Source of the DNA: Channallabes apus
Lineage: Eukaryota > Chordata > Actinopteri > Siluriformes > Clariidae
DNA length: 64,000 nucleotides
Reading direction: 5' to 3'
NCBI GenBank assembly: GCA_030522415.1
Contig: CM060120.1
Coordinates: forward strand, 34,921,383-34,985,382
The position numbers were made by a program, and so were the translations under genes. Below the pieces are notes generated by a model. That model saw nothing but the letters and a program-made list of their open reading frames with translations, was not told the DNA's origin and searched no databases. Below are positions 12,874-24,249 of this stretch, one piece after another (position 1 is the stretch's first letter; the number at the start of each line of letters is the position of its first letter).

Positions 12874-14129
12874 GCCTTTCTTGACGTCAATAAGACAAAA
12901 TAATAAAGAAGCGTGGACTCCTTTGTCCTGAAGATAAAGTTCCAGCTTTACCTCTGACTGTAGTGACGCTCTGACACTGGAGACTCCTTCTTTTCAGCAT
13001 GTATCCCAAAGTGTGTGTTAGTACTTCATTCATTCATTAACTACCTGACATTCTGTAGGTTTGTGCTGCCAGTTCACCAAGTAATCCGTAACAGCTGAAT
13101 TATTCTGTTATAATGTTGTAAAGTTGTGATGTTTTAGCAGTGCTCACTGCTGCCCCCTACAGTTAATCGTCTGTAGTGAGTGGCGAATGGGCAAAAATTT
13201 TATTTCACAGCAAAGTCGACTCCAATTGGCCGAGATATCAGACTCAGATACGTTCAGATACGTGTTGAAGTTTAGCAGTTTATAGACCACAGGAACTCCC
13301 ACTGTGCCTTTAACCGCGTTAGAAATTTACACAAATCCTCAGGCGTTATTCAGGTTCATGAGGAATCGCACTCCGTCCCCGCTATAGGCCTGGTTTTATT
13401 TAGAATGAAGACTCCGTCTCGGTAAGAAAGCTCGATTCACAGGAAAGTCGGTGTCTGAGTTTGTGTCCACGTCTGTGCAGTGTGTAAACATCATATCGTG
13501 GGCGGAGCTTAAAGTGGGACAATTCGTTTTGTTTGCTTTCCCATCGCTTTTGGGTGGAAAGTCGAACTCGGCTCTTGTTCTCACATGCAACAAGATTAAC
13601 CCCTGGTTGTGAAAGTTATCAAGAGAGCAGAGGTCATGTGACATGACCTGTGTGTGTGTGTGTGTGTGTGTGAAATTTCTTGACGTATCAATGAGAATGT
13701 TATGTCTAAATATAGTCTGAGCCTCACGAAGCTGGATCTGCACTAGCCTGACTGAAACTCTTTCCAAAACTGCGACATGTGACACACCAGTGTTTTTTAC
13801 TCTGAACTCAAGGTCACATGAGGTCACTTTGGACTTTGTGTCACTTATTGGAAAATGCAGTTAGGGTTGATTTGATTAGCGTGCACACACAAGCGAGCAG
13901 CGAGAGTCGGGTCACACTGAGCGAGTCCTCGTGTGGAGGAAGGTTTTTAAACATCTGATCAAAGACGCACAATAACTGATCTGGACAACCAAATCCAATC
14001 AATTTAACACACTTTCACATTAGCCACACGCGCGCAGTTAGAATGATCCAGACCTGTGTGTGTGTGTGTGTGTGTGTAAGGTATTGAATTTTCTGTATCA
14101 CAGCTTTCTAATATTGTATGAATGCTTTC

Positions 14130-14400
14130 ATTTTAATACTGTTATCGTTTCCATGGCAACAGTCGTGCGTTTAAAGGACGCTCAGTGTAAAGGAATAAAA
14201 CGACATGAACTTGTTGAAGTTTTTGGTAACCATTATGAAAGGAAGGAGTCTCCAGTGTCAGAGTTTTCTCACAGCCAGAGGTAACGTTTTCCGACATCTT
14301 CAGGACTGAGGAGTTTCATAATTGAGTTTTATGAAAAAGGATTTTTTTTTTGTCTTATTAACTTGGAGATAAAAGCGAGGCTGGTTAGGGGACGAGTGTT
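14130..14400 (+). repeat. copy of the same dispersed repeat
   Basis: Contains TTTCCATGGCAACAG, then GGAAGGAGTCTCCAGTGTCA at about 14240, then TTAACTTGGAGATAAAA and TTTATACAGTAGCTGCTATA. The copy at 1965-2200 shares the last three landmarks in the same order and spacing range. Confidence 0.6.
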
Positions 14401-14901
14401 TATACAGTAGCTGCTATAATGTAAACTTGGTAACTTTTCACTACACTGAGTAACTTTAAACAGGTATACAGTGCACCGTGTCTTTTATTACTGGTTTAAG
14501 AGGAATAAAGTATTTATGAATTCTCATGTAAAATGGAAAGGATTGAAAATTCTGTTCACGTGAAAACGTTATTTCTACTAGAACCTTATTGAGATAAGAC
14601 TTTGACTGTGTTTGGTAAATCAGATTTTCTGTTAGTGGAAGTGTAAATCAGGAGAAAAGCAGGTGGTGAGAGAAGCCGTTGCTGTTAAACTGAACGCTAC
14701 CTTCCATGGTGAAGATATTAAGAGGTCTATCGAGTTCACGGTGTAACACATGAACACACATTATAGAGGCTCTTTTTCTGCACTGTAAAAGCACACAGGA
14801 TTCTCAGCACTCGCTCGTTTCTGCCTCGGACTTGAAGGTTCTCTGTCACCTTCCTGAACGATGGACATAAAGTGCTATGTGAATATCAGGAGATAACCAC
14901 A

Positions 14902-14925
14902 GGGCCGAGGGGGGAGGGGGGGGGG
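14902..14925 (+). repeat. G-rich tract
   Basis: Runs of 3, 6 and 10 G within 24 bases. The sequence could form a G-quadruplex on the + strand. Confidence 0.6.
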
Positions 14926-16283
14926 CGTGATCACGCAGACTGATCCCTCACCGAGCTCCGGGTTCATGAACCTGCCGTGTGAAATAGGAGTTAATGAGGA
15001 GAGGAACAGAACACACACTTGGAGAACCGCATGCTTTAGCAGACAAGGACGACAATGACATTAATGAGGATCCCTGGAAACTCCAGAAGGTGCCGAGCTC
15101 ATGTTCACTGCATCCACACTGTGATGATGATTTCCACTCAAAAGTCAAAGTAGAGTTAAAAGGTCTTTATTTCAGTGGTCTTTCACTGTACAAGCTTTTA
15201 TTCCTTAAATTAAATAGTAGGACAAAAAAACTTTCGTACATCAGCTTCTGTTCTTTCAAAAAGCTGTAATATAAACTGTTTAGAGGAAGGTTTACTGTTT
15301 TAATCTCATTATTATTCCAAATTCCTTCAAAAGCAAAAGAGGAGTTTTGAGAATTAGTGGAATTATTATTATTATTAGGAGTAGTAGTAGTTGTAATTGT
15401 AGTTATTTTCATAGATAATATTTAATTAAGAATAAAATTTAAGTTTCAAAGTTTGAGTCATAAAAGTCACAGTTTAAATTTCTTCTTTATGAAATGAACT
15501 TGATTTATGTTTCTGTTTACATTATTATTCATATCTATCGTGCATAAAACATAAAGTCCACAGAATAACTGATGTACTTTAAATTTACAACACATTTTTT
15601 GTGTTGTAAAAGTATATAATTAATTTATTTTTATTTTTCCATCTATTGATGACTAGCGTTAGTACACAAAATAGTTAAAGTTTAAATTATTATTATTATT
15701 ATTATTATTAGAGGTTGAAGTCCACGTCCGTGTACGTGTGTCTTTCTGTACTCCAGAACTCTCTGTCTAACTTATTAATGGACAGAAATGACATTCTGTA
15801 AGGTCGAGTATCTGACGCCTTGTTTACACTAAGTTGTCCTTCTTTGGTGCTCAGACAAATACACTCCCTGTTCGGTAATCGGAGAGAGAATCACAGATGA
15901 GAAATGGAAAAAGTCGATCAGATAAAGATGAAGTTTTGTCTTAAAATGACTCCAGCGTGTTAAAATTCACTTATACCACTTCAGCGCTGTTATTTCAGAC
16001 AAAGTGAAAATATCAACTAATCCCAGTCAAAATATTCACTTTATCTTTTCTAATTAATATCTATTGGTGCAGGTGTTTGTTTACATTGAGACAGTAGCGC
16101 ATTAGTAGATTATTATACAGTAGATTATTAAATCCAGCACATAACTGTTCATAACATCACTTTTACTCCACATTTAGATTTAAACTGATGCTGCAGATTA
16201 AACTACAGACAGAAGATCTAAGGACTGCAGGAGGTTCAGGAAATTCAGTCAGGTTTGAGTGACGCTGTGAGGAAATCTGGCTG

Positions 16284-16315
<32 letters not shown>

Positions 16316-16630
16316 TTTTTCTGAGTCTGGTTTCAGGTCCTGAGAAACGTAAAGATAATCAAAAACCCAGTTCTGTCCCAATAATGTACAGATAAAACCT
16401 TTAGTTTTTTTTCTATAGATGGCGACTGATGAGGTGTTACAGCTCTTATTACACACTGAACAAGACGCGTGCGTGTAAACACACACACACACACACACAC
16501 ACACGAAATATAATGTATAAAATAACCATAAACAGAAACATAAATTTACAATAAAATTCATGAAGAATGAATGATATAATGAAATTGCGCGCGCGGGATC
16601 GCGGCTGCGACTCGGCGCTCGCGCTTTCTT

Positions 16631-16708
16631 ATGCAAATCCAGTGTGACGTCATGGCGAGATCAAAGCCGGGAGCGCGTGTCTGTACACAGTGTGTGTATA
16701 TATATAAG
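16631..16708 (+). promoter_or_regulatory. wnt11 core promoter: octamer, CRE, TATA box
   Basis: The octamer ATGCAAAT is at 16631-16638, the full CRE palindrome TGACGTCA at 16645-16652, and TATATAAG at 16701-16708. An initiator-like TCAG at 16731-16734 sits at a suitable distance downstream. The surroundings are rich in CG from about 16585. A second TATA-like element, TATAAA at 17021-17026, could serve a shorter transcript. Confidence 0.5.
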
Positions 16709-16738
16709 TGCGCGCGCCCTGTCGGGCCGGTCAGAGCA

Positions 16739-16805
16739 CGCACACAGAGAGAGAGAGAGAGACACACACACACACACCCAGAGACACAGAGAGAGAGAGA
16801 CAGAG

Positions 16806-16838
<33 letters not shown>

Positions 16839-16930
16839 TACACACACACACCCAGAGACACAGAGAGAGAGAGAGAGACACACACACATTCACGCACACC
16901 CAGAGACAGAGACAGAGTGTGTGTGTGTGC
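16739..16930. repeat. mixed (GA)n/(CA)n tract in the wnt11 leader
   Basis: Alternating blocks of GA and CA with CCCAGAGACA spacers repeated three times, ending in GT. It lies between the first TATA box and the leader donor, so it would be transcribed from that promoter. Length changes here could affect transcription or translation (inference). Confidence 0.9.
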
Positions 16931-17020
16931 TCCAGCGCAGTGCAGTGTTGCGGTGTAGAAGGTGGACTTGGTGGTGGTTGTCGGTGTTGTTGTCGGTGTC
17001 CCGGATTTACCGCCAGTGGA

Positions 17021-17026
17021 TATAAA
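17021..17026 (+). promoter_or_regulatory. alternative TATA box
   Basis: TATAAAC followed about 25-30 bases later by a pyrimidine-rich stretch (CTTTTCTCTCCGTCTTTCTG). Use of this site would start the wnt11 mRNA near 17050 and leave out the GA/CA repeat. Confidence 0.3.
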
Positions 17027-17156
17027 CGGGGACTTTATTCGACTTTTCTCTCCGTCTTTCTGCTCCTCGGTCCCGGAGTCCCGGAGTCACGCGCTGTCCC
17101 GCCCGCGCGCGCGCGCCTGCTGCTGCTCCAGGTGAGAATAAAGAGCATGGCTCTGT

Positions 17157-17200
17157 CACACACACACACACACACACACCACCTCGTTATTACTGCTTAT

Positions 17201-17242
<42 letters not shown>
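17157..17242. repeat. (CA)n tracts just inside the leader intron
   Basis: Two CA blocks (17157-17179 and about 17205-17242) begin about 25 bases after the leader donor. Confidence 0.9.
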
Positions 17243-17245
<3 letters not shown>

Positions 17246-17354
17246 TCACCCTACAGAGTGTCCTGTACAGACTGAGGGTTCGAGCTGGACAGAGTCCTGT
17301 GTGTCACCCGGCCGCGTCCCAATCCGCCTCATTACTGCTCATTATTGCTCATTA

Positions 17355-17389
<35 letters not shown>

Positions 17390-17616
17390 ATATCAGCGCA
17401 CACTGTATTGAATCTAAAGGTTGTGTGTTAAGTGCACTTGGCTGCGTCCCAAACCACATCCTGTCTATCATCTGTTTATTCCTACAAACAAAACTAATAC
17501 ATATAAATAATAATAAACAACATTAATAAATAAATAAATAAATAAAATCCCACTTGTGCTGTGAGTGTTGAGTCTGAACTCTGTGCTCTCTCCCCTACAC
17601 AGCTACACACTCCCCA

Positions 17617-17619
<3 letters not shown>

Positions 17620-17659
<40 letters not shown>

Positions 17660-17813
17660 GCGCTATTTATACTCGGTGTGTAAAAAGGTGAAGATGAAAG
17701 TCAGCGGCGGCCGCGTCCCAAACCACATCCGGCCTCAGGAGGCATTTATAGCGCATCAGTGTTACACACTCCCTCTCTGTGCACTGTGTGTGTGTGTGTG
17801 TGTGTGTGTGCGC

Positions 17814-17854
<41 letters not shown>

Positions 17855-17989
17855 ACTAGTTAGTGGTTTGGGTGTAAAGGCTGAGTCGGACCCGAGCCGG
17901 GCCGCGTCCCAAACCGACATCCACTCAGAACTGGATTTAATACCAATTCAGGTGTTTTATAGTCACTCTGTACAGTATTCACACTGACT

Positions 17990-18023
<34 letters not shown>

Positions 18024-18178
18024 CCAGCCGGTGTTTTTTACCTTCAATATGAATTGATATTATAATTATATTTGTTACATCACAAATCACAGAGAGAGAG
18101 AGACTGCAGTAAATCATACCGAGTGTGTGTGTAAGAGTGTGTGTGTGTGTGTAAGAGTGTGTGTGTGTGAGAGAGCGT

Positions 18179-18222
<44 letters not shown>

Positions 18223-18223
18223 A
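17620..18223. repeat. cluster of (GT)n tracts
   Basis: GT blocks at 17620-17659, 17786-17853, 17992-18020 and 18122-18223, the last with GA and GTAAGA interruptions. About a third of this 600-bp stretch is GT repeat. Confidence 0.9.
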
Positions 18224-18790
18224 GGTCATAAAACTGTATTATAATAACGCATTATAGCACTTCGAGTGCATTTGTTTAAAATAAATAAACAAACAAATAA
18301 ATAAGAAACAAAAAATAAACTGAGTTTTTTAGACGTATATAACTGAAATATATAATCTAATGTCAAGTTACATTTAGTGAAAATGTTTTTAGTGTGTTGT
18401 GTATATTATAGATTGTGTACGTAGAGTGTGTAGTATATAGTGTGTTATAGTGTGTAGTGTGTGGTGTGTAGTGTGTATAATAAAGCAGAGTCAGGACATG
18501 AATGAATAAATGAATAAATGAATATGTCTTTCCTACGTGTGTAATGATATTTCCTCTGAAGTTCTCGCTAGAAACCCAGTAACATTAATTATTATAAATA
18601 ATAATAATAATATATATAATAAAAATATATAAATATGTAGTTATAAAATGTGGTGCATGTGTGTAAATATAAAAATAGACAAAATTGTACAAAACGTCCT
18701 TTTAGATGTGACGGGAATTTAGTCGTATTTACAGCTAAAGCTTCTCCTTTTGTTTTATTTGCTCACATGAATTGAAAATTAATAAGAACC

Positions 18791-18825
<35 letters not shown>

Positions 18826-18945
18826 AATATATCCTCAAGCTCAGTACAGTGTTCTGTAGATCTCTATAATACCGTTATTCATCTTATACAGTCTGCTTGT
18901 AAGCATCTAGATTCCTAATGCAGTGAGTGTGTAGTGTGTAGTGTG

Positions 18946-18976
<31 letters not shown>

Positions 18977-20190
18977 GTGTGTATTCTGGTGGTGCTGGAT
19001 GGAGGCTGCACGGACCCCTGAGTCCTAATCACTGTGCTGCAGTAGAGACTGATTTACACACTGTACATACTGTAAATACTAAACTGATTAAATGAGATTA
19101 GTGTCTGGTTCTAGGATTCGTACGTATCGCTTATAGAACGTCTAGATCATGTTTATATCATGTTTATATCATGTTTATATCTGTGTGTCGGTGTGTGTTA
19201 AGCGCTTGTTTCTGCCTGTGTAACCCCGGGTTAGAGACATGTCTCTGATTAATGTCTTTTATAATAATGTAAGACGATACAGTGGTGCAGACTCCAAACA
19301 TCCCCAACCCGGTTCCCCACAGCAGGCCGGTCCCAGCGAGTGTGTGTGTACGGAGTGTGTACTGAGTCTGTTCTGAGTGTGTACGGTGTGTGTACGGAGT
19401 GTGTGCAGGGTATGTACGGGGTGTAATGTCCAGATTATTACTGAGTGATTCACCTTACAGCTGTTTTTCCAGCATCATGAACGATGGATCTATAATATGA
19501 ATATGAATTATAATATTTCATTATAAACATATGAACATCGCAAGTGCAGCCGTCACATATAAACATATACAAATGTTGTTGTGCAAAATCGTAATTACAC
19601 CATTAAATACGGATTTAATTCAAACTCAGGCTGAATCACAGATTCAACTAAATGTAAAAACTATACAAATCAAACAGTTTTATTTTATTATACACAAAGT
19701 GTTTTATACAGTGTTATTAATAACATATAAAAACAACGTAAAATGCGTTTAGATTTTAATGCAGATTGAAATACTGAACTGTGGAATTAGGTTTGATTTA
19801 AACGTCTCTCTCTCTCTCTCTCTTTTTTTTACATTTCCTGGACACTACTCGCCTAACCGTCCCCTCGGGATCGTCTCTGCGGCTCGGCTTTATTCTCACA
19901 TCGTCAGCTGTTTATCTTTGAGAACTTGGACAGAGACGATCTCTCTCTGCCACTCAGTAGATCCCTCAGTGGTGCGTGGTCTGTCCTGGACATCAGAGGG
20001 AGGAGTTTAGTCCCCCTGGTCTCGTTTCCTGATGTTTAAAAATGTCCTTTTCCCCTGTTTAAGGCGTAACGCTGGTAGGAGCTGAGATGAACACTGAGTG
20101 TTTAGGATGAGCAGCGCAGCGTGAACTCGGATCTGTTAACACTTTCCTCGGCATTCAGACACCTAAACGTCGCTCTTTTCTCTTTTTCAG

Positions 20191-20300
20191 CAGATCGAGG
20201 AACAGAGGAACAGAGAAAGACAAGAGCCGTCCGTGTCATGGCCTCAGGCCTGTGATCGGCCGCGCGAGCTTCTGCCCCGAGACGCACCGAACCAATCAGG
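20191..20300 (+). other. wnt11: wnt11 5' UTR, distal part, with tandem NAGNAG acceptor
   Basis: The pyrimidine-rich tract TCTTTTCTCTTTTTCAGCAG gives two adjacent AG acceptors, at 20190 and 20193. The remaining 110 (or 107) bases lead to the start codon at 20301. A short upstream ORF lies inside at 20238-20255. Confidence 0.6.
20238..20255 (+). promoter_or_regulatory. upstream ORF in wnt11 5' UTR
   Basis: ATG with G at -3 and G at +4, a strong context, followed by four codons and TGA. It is in the same frame as the main ORF and ends 45 nt before the main ATG. It could lower or condition initiation at 20301. The effect is inferred. Confidence 0.5.
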
Positions 20301-20389
20301 ATGAAGAGCAGGATCGTGTCGTTTCCGCTGTGCGCCGTCACGCTGTTCCTGCTGGCTCTGACGCGGCACTGCGGCGCCATCCGATGGCT
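20301..20389 (+). CDS. wnt11: wnt11 coding exon 1 (signal peptide)
   Basis: Encodes residues 1-29 and two bases of L30. The core from about residue 7 to 20 is hydrophobic ([13 protein letters not shown]), and CGAIRWL follows near the likely cleavage point. The donor is GCT|GTGAGT, so the exon ends in phase 2. The ATG at 20301 has A at -3 and A at +4. No longer in-frame start is available because an in-frame TGA lies at 20253-20255. Confidence 0.95.
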
Positions 20390-21326
20390 GTGAGTGTCTC
20401 CATTTCCTCTCTAACGAATAATAATCACAATCACACAGTCGTGATCAGGAGGAGGGCGCCTACGCAGGCAGCATCGTGGGGGAGCGAGTGTGACCCTCCT
20501 GATTTTGGACGCGTCTCAGATCCATATTCGGTTCATACAAATCTTCTCACACATTTTAAACTCAGTGGACTAATTTTCTTTTGATTCTGTGACGCTGCTT
20601 CGCGACGGTGAGGTTTGTTAAAATCGCGATACGAATAAAACCGAGTTGATTTGAACCGATTATGATTTTGTTCATCACACGAGAACCGAGTGGCTGGAAA
20701 ACTTTAAATCATGTGCAGAATTCATGGTCCTTGTTGCCATGGTGATACCAACACGGGTGTGTCTTTGGTACCTTTAGTACATTAAATATTTTTAGAAACA
20801 CAAAATGTCCCACAGCAGCAACAAAGTGCTAAAGTTAGTCTTTTTATGTCTGAGAGTGTAGTGACACGGCTCGGGTTCTAGAGTGAAAAACTAGAACTAA
20901 CACTAACACAAATCCTGAGCGATAAACCACCAGCACGTCTCCAGTTTACTTCGAGCAGTTACACACACACACTATTGTCATTATACCATCAGTTACTAAA
21001 GTGTTTTTATAATTATATTTGTGTTTATTTATATTATATGGAATGATTTATTATTCATATTTCAGCAAAGACAAAGTCTGATGTGATTCTTTTTTTTAAC
21101 TGTGTTGCAAGTTGATGAGATTTAACTTTGTGTAAATAAAGACTTAAACATCTGGAAACCATGTGATCCCAGTAATTTGATTTATAATGATTTATAAAAG
21201 CAAAACAAAGTGAAAATCCGTGAAGCGTAATGTAAAGTGGAATGTTTGTGACATGACGGGCGTCGGCCTGCTGCAGCGCTGAGCACAATACAAACCACAT
21301 GCTGCCCTAAACACCTGTGAGTGTAA

Positions 21327-21357
<31 letters not shown>

Positions 21358-23038
21358 GTTGGGAGAACGGAGAGGGGGTGTCTATAGGTCACAGCTTATC
21401 ATGGGGGCAGAAAGCAGTGGCCCCTTCTCTCCTAATCCGAAACAGGCGAAAGGTGTGTGTGGAACAGGCTGGTTCTCACGAACACTGCACAGTGTGTGTG
21501 TGTGTGTGTGTGTGTGTGAGACAGAGACACGGGGTATAAAACAAGAGCAACCGTAGATAATGTAGTTTGTCTTAAGGCCAGCGAGACGCTGTGTGTGTCT
21601 TTGTGCTGCTCTTTATCCTCTCCATCATTTCTGTAAAATGTATTTCATAAATTTTTTTTCAAAATGTAAAGTTTTTTTTTTTTACGATTCCGCGAACACA
21701 GCCCTAATTGTTCACGATATAATTAGCGTTTTTCTGAGCGTTCCAGCCATTTTACCCAGTGAGAATAATAAAGTCCTGTGGAGGGTTAACGCGCTGGAAG
21801 CGACGCACATGTGGATGAATTGAAACCTCTGGCACGGTCTCGCTACCCCTCCGCCAGATCCGCTGGGAGAAAGCCCTTCTTTCCACTGGCAATCAGAATC
21901 CAATCCTCATCCTGCCAGATCTCTCTGCTAACGAGGCCAAAAAATTCCCGTTATTATCCCGTGTGCCGGTGACGCCACGTCCTCCTCCTTCCTGCACTTT
22001 ATCATGTCTCTCATGCGTGACCCGGAGACGTACCAAAAGCGGCTCGAGTTCCGTGTCACAATTGTGTAGCTTGTAAATCACATCTGGAGCACGTTAACAT
22101 GACGAGATGCACGAAAACAAATTAGTGTTTCAAACCCATATGAGAATCTTATTACCCAGCCAGCTCGGCTTTAACCCCTTCAGAACCGTCACGCGCGTCT
22201 GTGGATCCGCGAGCGCGCGGCCTGGACGGGACACCTGCGTCAATCCACGACATTTTACTGAAGAAGAAATCCTGCGCAGAGAGAAAATATATATAAATAT
22301 CTAATATAACACATGATCAGTTATCGGCCAATCAGTGGCTTCATTTCTGCTAATTTAATTAATTTATATTTTTTTTACTTAAAAGTTAAATCTTTAAACT
22401 GCATAATGTTTGTTAGATTCTGAAAATAGAATTAAAATATGATGATGATAATAAAATATAAAAAACTTAACAATTAACCAGAGTAATACGTTTTAATTAC
22501 TTTTAATTTCCTTTTACTTTTATCCGCTGGAAATTAATCATATGTGGTTTAATATTAAAAAGTTTTGTTTTTATTCATAAATGTAAATTTTACTTGCTTT
22601 CGCATAATTTCACTGAACATTGTATTGAATTATTGCACTTTTATTAATTTTGAATTAACTACTTGTAGTTATAAATATACAGTATGGTTTAAACATGATG
22701 TACACTGTATACATTAACGTGCAGTTTACTGTTGTGTTTTTCCCTTGTGTGTGTGTGTGTGTGTGTGTGTGTGTCAGGGCTTTGTCGGAGACGCAGGAGC
22801 ACATTAACAGGACGCAGCAGTGTAAGACGCTCCCCGGTCTGGTGAACTCGCAGTCTCAGCTCTGCCGCACGCACCTGGAGCTCATGCAGGTCATCGTCCA
22901 GGCCGCGCGCGAGGTCAAGAAGACCTGCCAGAAGACCTTCACCGACATGCGCTGGAACTGCTCGTCCATCGACGCTCCCAAATACCTCCCGGACCTGGAG
23001 AGAGGTCAGAGTCTCAGAGTCCATCAGAAATCCTCACA

Positions 23039-23092
<54 letters not shown>

Positions 23093-24204
23093 GTTTACTT
23101 ACAGTGACGACTGACGGAAATGATCCCCCTGAAACACGACTTCCTGAGTGGAAACGGTTGTTAAATTAAGTGTGTGTGTGTGTGTGTGTAGATCATTAAA
23201 AGGACACAAGTGACAGTGTGTTCATAAATAAGGAGTGTTATGGTTTGTTTATTCATTTCTGTGTATATTTTTGTCCTCATTCTGTCTGTCCTTTACCTCT
23301 GACACTGGAGACTCCTTCCGTCCAGGTTACAGTAATGATCATTACACGTGCTTGATCACGTTTCTCTTCACGCCTGACGGAGCTGTTGCTATAGAAACCA
23401 CAACGCATCAGAACGAGGACGTTAATATAAACCTGCGCTGTCGTCTGATCTGCTGTTAAAGAGAATCAACATTGATTTCCGGTTGTTTTAAAGCTTCAGC
23501 CGCACACGACTTTTAAAGGACGTCCTAACGGTCTTAATTACCGAGTGTTTATGAGGACGGCGAGTGATACAGCGCTGGTTTATTGCTGGTTTAATGGCCG
23601 GCCACTGGGCATTTAACACCCACTCACGCTCGGATTCCTCTCGTCCTCCACTACACCATTAAACGCTCCTCGTCTTCCTCTAAAGGTTCTGAGCTCCGTT
23701 TGATGAAGCCGTTTTGTCTCGGTTTTGCCGCGACGCTGAACAATAGCGTCCTTTCTGCTCGAACTTGGCTCAGATCCGTTCCTGCCCACTTTCAAGACTT
23801 TTTTTTCTCCCTAGTTTGTTTGTTCGAGGTCTTTATCAGGTTGTTTATATCTCGGTCATGTTCTGCCCTACGGTACTGATGGAACTTCAGCACAAACACC
23901 CTGACGTCAGCTGACTCCTGGATCATATATATCGGGACATCAGTGTAGCTCAGTTTCTTTATTATATTAACATGTTAGTTTCACAATTTTAACCAGAGGA
24001 AGTCATCGACTATTTGTGTTACTCTTAGTATTCTTATTAGTGTTGTACTAGTACTTAGTGAACTACAGTCTTTTTCTTGCCTTGTACAACCTCGGTGTGT
24101 CAGTGTTGTCTGTGAATGTTTATCACGTTGGAGCTGCTGCAGTATCGATCTATCGTTCTGTCTATCTGCTTTAATTTGATAATCGAATAGCTCCTGTCGT
24201 AGCG

Positions 24205-24249
<45 letters not shown>

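Larger units (their letters stand above)
11316..16584. other. upstream flank
   Basis: No exon was seen. It holds CA at 12184-12219, GT at 12358-12410, CT at 12841-12869, GT at 13649-13672 and 14055-14078, ATT repeats at 15686-15710, an AGAC tetranucleotide repeat at 16284-16314, CA at 16478-16504, and dispersed repeat copies at about 12900-13100 and 14130-14400. The 143-codon minus-strand frame at 13396-13827 has no recognisable domain. Confidence 0.4.
16733..17131 (+). other. wnt11: probable wnt11 5' non-coding exon
   Basis: A CpG-rich stretch ends in CTGCTCCAG|GTGAGA, a near-consensus donor at 17131/17132, with a TATA box about 30 bp before its start. It contains no ATG. It would splice across about 3.06 kb to the acceptor at 20190. 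Vertebrate WNT11 genes commonly have a non-coding first exon, which fits. Much of the exon (16739-16930) is a mixed (GA)n/(CA)n tract. The start is inferred from the TATA spacing. If the second TATA at 17021 is used, the exon would begin near 17050 and exclude the repeat. Confidence 0.6.
17132..20190 (+). other. 5' UTR intron of wnt11
   Basis: Non-coding and packed with microsatellites: CA at 17157-17242 and 17357-17389, GT at 17620-17659, 17786-17853, 17992-18020 and 18122-18223, and more at 18793-18822 and 18948-18976. Four copies of the motif CGCGTCCCAA/CTGCGTCCCAA occur near 17311, 17441, 17710 and 17901. The rest, to 20160, is AT-rich with no exon I could support. Confidence 0.55.

Noticed and set aside
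13396..13827. 143-codon minus-strand frame
   Set aside because: Contains a translated CA repeat (THTHTHTH) and no domain.
16631..17275. Open frame of 214 codons over the promoter and leader
   Set aside because: It is made mostly of translated GA/CA repeats, starts upstream of the TATA box and crosses the leader donor. No protein family is visible.
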